Assembly (NCBI GenBank): GCA_017608295.1
Contig: JAFCGF010000023.1
Coordinates: 1 to 54,208 of the forward strand
Source of the DNA: Candidatus Woesearchaeota archaeon
GTDB lineage: Archaea > Nanoarchaeota > Nanoarchaeia > Woesearchaeales > JAGVZT01
Length of the DNA stretch: 54,208 bases
Reading direction: 5' to 3'
Below the pieces are notes generated by a model. That model ran no database searches. It was not told the DNA's origin and was given only the letters and a program-made list of their open reading frames with translations. Numbering within the stretch: the first letter of the stretch is position 1; each line of letters begins with the position of its first letter. A program made the translations under genes and the position numbers. Positions 51,889-54,208 of the stretch are shown in pieces.

Positions 51889-53814
51889 ATGAAAAATCAT
51901 CATCGATTTCTGCCACACCTGCTGATCTTCCTTTTTAGTTTCTTGTTGTATGGCAACACTATCCCTCATCAGTATACACTTGATGACACGATCGTGATCA
52001 CCAAGAATGCATTTACCAGAGAGGGGATCAGCGGAGTGAAAGATATATTCAGCTATGATTCGTTTACCGGATTTTTCGGTAAGCAGAAAACACTTGTCGC
52101 CGGTGGACGATACCGTCCACTTTCCATTGCCTCCTTTGCCCTGGAGTATGCTGTTTTTCAAGAGCTAAACCCGGCTGTCAGCCATTTCCTGAATGTATTT
52201 TTTTATGCACTGACCGGAATTCTGATTTTCGTTCTCCTTTCAAAACTTCTTTTACCGGTTCAGGACCGGAAATGGTTGATAGCAATCCCGTTCGTGACCG
52301 CACTTCTGTTTATTGCTCACCCTGTTCACACAGAAGTTGTAGCCAACATCAAAGGAAGAGACGAGATCTTTGCCCTGCTTTTTTCTTTCCTTGCTCTTTA
52401 TTTTACACTTAAATTTGTAGATAGCGGTAAAAAGATCAACCTGATCTGGTCATTTTTCAGTTTGTTTCTTGGACTTCTTTCAAAAGAGAATGCGATTCTT
52501 TTCGTTGTCATTATTCCGCTCACCCTGTACTTTTTCAGAGATCTGCCGTTACGTAAATATCTCCTCCCGGTCGCACCCCTGCTGATCGCAGCTCTGTTAT
52601 TTGTCTGGATCCGGTATCTGGTGTTGGGTTATTTAAACACCCCGCAACTGGCGCATGAGATCCTGAACAATCCTTTCCTGGGAACAACAGCCAGCCAGAA
52701 AGCAGGGACCATCCTTTACACTTTTCTTCTCTATATTAAATTGCTGTTTGTTCCCTATCCTCTTACACACGATTATTACCCGTTTCATATAGAACACATT
52801 CCCATTACAAGCCTGCTCCCCGTCATCTCTCTGTTAATCTGCCTGGCATTGATCGCTTTTGCATTGGCGACACTGAAGAGAAAGAATATTGCTTCATATG
52901 GTATTCTGTTCTATTTCCTCACACTATTTATTGTTTCAAACATTCTTTTTGCAGTCGGAACATTCATGAATGAGAGGTTTATCTATATGCCGTCTTTCGG
53001 CTTCGTTCTCATCATCGCCTGGTTGCTGACTGTACAACTCAGAAAGATTATAAAAAGAGACAGGACGGCACAGAACATACAGTATTTGATCCTGTTTGGC
53101 ATCCTGGTCTTCTTTTCAATAACAACGATCGCACGGAACAGAGCCTGGAAGGATGATTTTACGCTCTTCTCCACGGATGTGAATGTTTCTGTTAACAGTA
53201 CAAAATGCAATACTTCAGCCGGAGGCCAGTATATTGAAATGGCCCAGGCAGAGACAGATCCGCAAAAACAATCATTCTATTTTGAAAAGGCCTTTTACCA
53301 CCTCAACAAGGCTCTTGAAATTTATCCGGGCAATAAGAACGGCAAGCTGTTGCTCGGGAACGCAATGGTATATGCGAACAAGGATTATAAAGGAGGAATT
53401 CAGAAATTCATGTCGATCCTTTCCGTAGACCCATATAATCCGAACGCCTTTAACAACACGCTGCATGTGTTGAAATCTATTGATAATGCGACGGAAGCAG
53501 ATTATAAGATATCAGTTTTTACCCGGTTGCTTGAGATTGATCCGGACAATGGTGAAGCAAATTATTTTATTGGGAAGCTGTATGCCCGGCAGAAAGGAAA
53601 CATGGATACCGCGGTTTATTTCCTTTTAAAGGCAGAAAAAAATTATTTGAATGATTCGCAGTTCTATTTGGATTTCGGTGTGGTCTATGCAATAAAGGGA
53701 GAATATACGAAAGCGCTGGCTGCGTTAAACCGGGCGCAGGAACTGAATCCACAGGATGCAACTGTGACCAGGAACATCGAACTGGTACGGCAAAATATGA
53801 ACCGGCCCCGGTAA
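51889..53814 (+). CDS. TMTC-like GT-C membrane transferase with TPR tail, copy 3
   Basis: 641 aa. HQYTLDDTIVI (D32, D33), RYRPLSIASFALEY, HPVHTEVVANIKGRDE near 144, LLSKENAILF, VPYPLTHDYYPFHIEHIPIT, then TPR units (about 445-635). Same length and closely collinear with copy 1. It ends 9 bases before the convergent TPR gene. Confidence 0.84.
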   Translation: MKNHHRFLPHLLIFLFSFLLYGNTIPHQYTLDDTIVITKNAFTREGISGVKDIFSYDSFTGFFGKQKTLVAGGRYRPLSIASFALEYAVFQELNPAVSHFLNVFFYALTGILIFVLLSKLLLPVQDRKWLIAIPFVTALLFIAHPVHTEVVANIKGRDEIFALLFSFLALYFTLKFVDSGKKINLIWSFFSLFLGLLSKENAILFVVIIPLTLYFFRDLPLRKYLLPVAPLLIAALLFVWIRYLVLGYLNTPQLAHEILNNPFLGTTASQKAGTILYTFLLYIKLLFVPYPLTHDYYPFHIEHIPITSLLPVISLLICLALIAFALATLKRKNIASYGILFYFLTLFIVSNILFAVGTFMNERFIYMPSFGFVLIIAWLLTVQLRKIIKRDRTAQNIQYLILFGILVFFSITTIARNRAWKDDFTLFSTDVNVSVNSTKCNTSAGGQYIEMAQAETDPQKQSFYFEKAFYHLNKALEIYPGNKNGKLLLGNAMVYANKDYKGGIQKFMSILSVDPYNPNAFNNTLHVLKSIDNATEADYKISVFTRLLEIDPDNGEANYFIGKLYARQKGNMDTAVYFLLKAEKNYLNDSQFYLDFGVVYAIKGEYTKALAALNRAQELNPQDATVTRNIELVRQNMNRPR

Positions 53815-53823
53815 ACGATATTG

Positions 53824-54208
53824 TTACGATTTCTGTTTGTTCTCCAGTTCGGAGATATATACCTCGTCAACAGGGAACCCGAGGGATTTTGCCCGTTGTG
53901 CATATTCCAGGGCTTTCCGGTATTGCAGGGCAGCCCTGTAAATGATTGAAAGGTTGAAAATTGCAGCTGAATTGTTTGGATTGAGAGCGATGCACCTGTC
54001 AAAGTCCTCCTCTGCACGGTTGATATCGCCCAGTTGATGATAACATAATCCCCTTTTGAGATAATGATCATCATATTGAGGATTCCCTTTGATCAGGAGG
54101 TTATAATCATCGATAGCTTCTTGTTGTCTCCCCATGTCGAGTAACAGATAGGCTTTGCTGATTAAGATCCTGCGGGATTCCGGATTTCGTTCCCGGGCTA
54201 TTTTCAGG
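53824..54208 (-). CDS. TPR protein, 5' end outside the window
   Basis: The open frame runs from the TAA at 53824 to the window edge (about 127 codons) with no in-frame stop, so it is the C-terminal part of a longer gene. At least three TPR units (EAIDDYNLLIKGNPQYDDHYLKRG; AEEDFDRCIALNPNNSAA; YRKALEYAQRAKSLGF). The end RAKSLGFPVDEVYISELENKQ resembles the end of TMTC-like copy 2, so it may be the tail of a fourth such protein. The methionine at 54135 is internal. Confidence 0.75.
   Translation of the reverse strand, partial: LKIARERNPESRRILISKAYLLLDMGRQQEAIDDYNLLIKGNPQYDDHYLKRGLCYHQLGDINRAEEDFDRCIALNPNNSAAIFNLSIIYRAALQYRKALEYAQRAKSLGFPVDEVYISELENKQKS

Overview
The window reads as a chromosomal piece of an uncultured-type member of the Bacteroidota, probably near the Bacteroidales. 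Four things point there: type IX secretion C-terminal sorting domains on several large secreted proteins, a complete moxR/bat (aerotolerance) operon, many promoters of the Bacteroidota form TAnnTTTG with a TTTG/TTG element about 20 bases upstream, and a tmRNA whose tag has the Bacteroidota shape (GDYSYQMAA). Shine-Dalgarno sequences are rare, as usual for the phylum.

Layout. 1-102 is the 3' end of a group II intron (domains V and VI). 349-3840 is a huge secreted adhesin-like protein ending in a FISUMP domain, and its stop codon directly abuts the 5' end of a second, truncated group II intron (3841 to about 4050). Then come, on the minus strand, tmRNA, a GpsA-like dehydrogenase and a TPR/PAS histidine kinase. 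7978-16093 is a sugar-nucleotide and glycan cluster: LegB/LegC/PglD-type bacillosamine enzymes, an epimerase/reductase, a PIG-L deacetylase, a GNAT acyltransferase and a glycosyltransferase. The GNAT-glycosyltransferase pair was duplicated, and the second GNAT copy is wrecked and carries an IS21-like scar. 16065-20651 holds two minus-strand T9SS cargo genes (the first interrupted by a stop codon) around a Wzx-type flippase. 20733-23573 is the conserved yihY-nadC-DUF4783 / rlmH block.

23691-32556 is moxR, a DUF58 gene, an extra membrane protein and batA-batE. Almost every gap in this operon, and the nadC leader, is filled by modular oriented repeats: a post-stop short tandem array, a middle element and a pre-start element that runs into the ATG. 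The same kind of array also sits inside the Nudix box of the hydrolase at 37932 as a 13-codon in-frame insert. I regard this as the least explained feature of the window. 32746-37067 encodes two more T9SS proteins, followed by pyrE (minus), the Nudix hydrolase, a conserved unknown protein and tRNA-Glu.

39563-53814 is a long plus-strand glycosylation operon: GT2, GT4, a flippase-like integral membrane protein, a methyltransferase remnant, GT4, a methyltransferase and a GT39-like membrane transferase. A sub-operon with its own promoter then encodes a polyprenyl-phosphate-sugar-synthase-like GT2 and three consecutive GT-C/TPR proteins that resemble eukaryotic TMTC O-mannosyltransferases. The T9SS cargo and the two glycan regions together suggest a surface protein or lipopolysaccharide glycosylation lifestyle. 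The window ends inside a minus-strand TPR gene.
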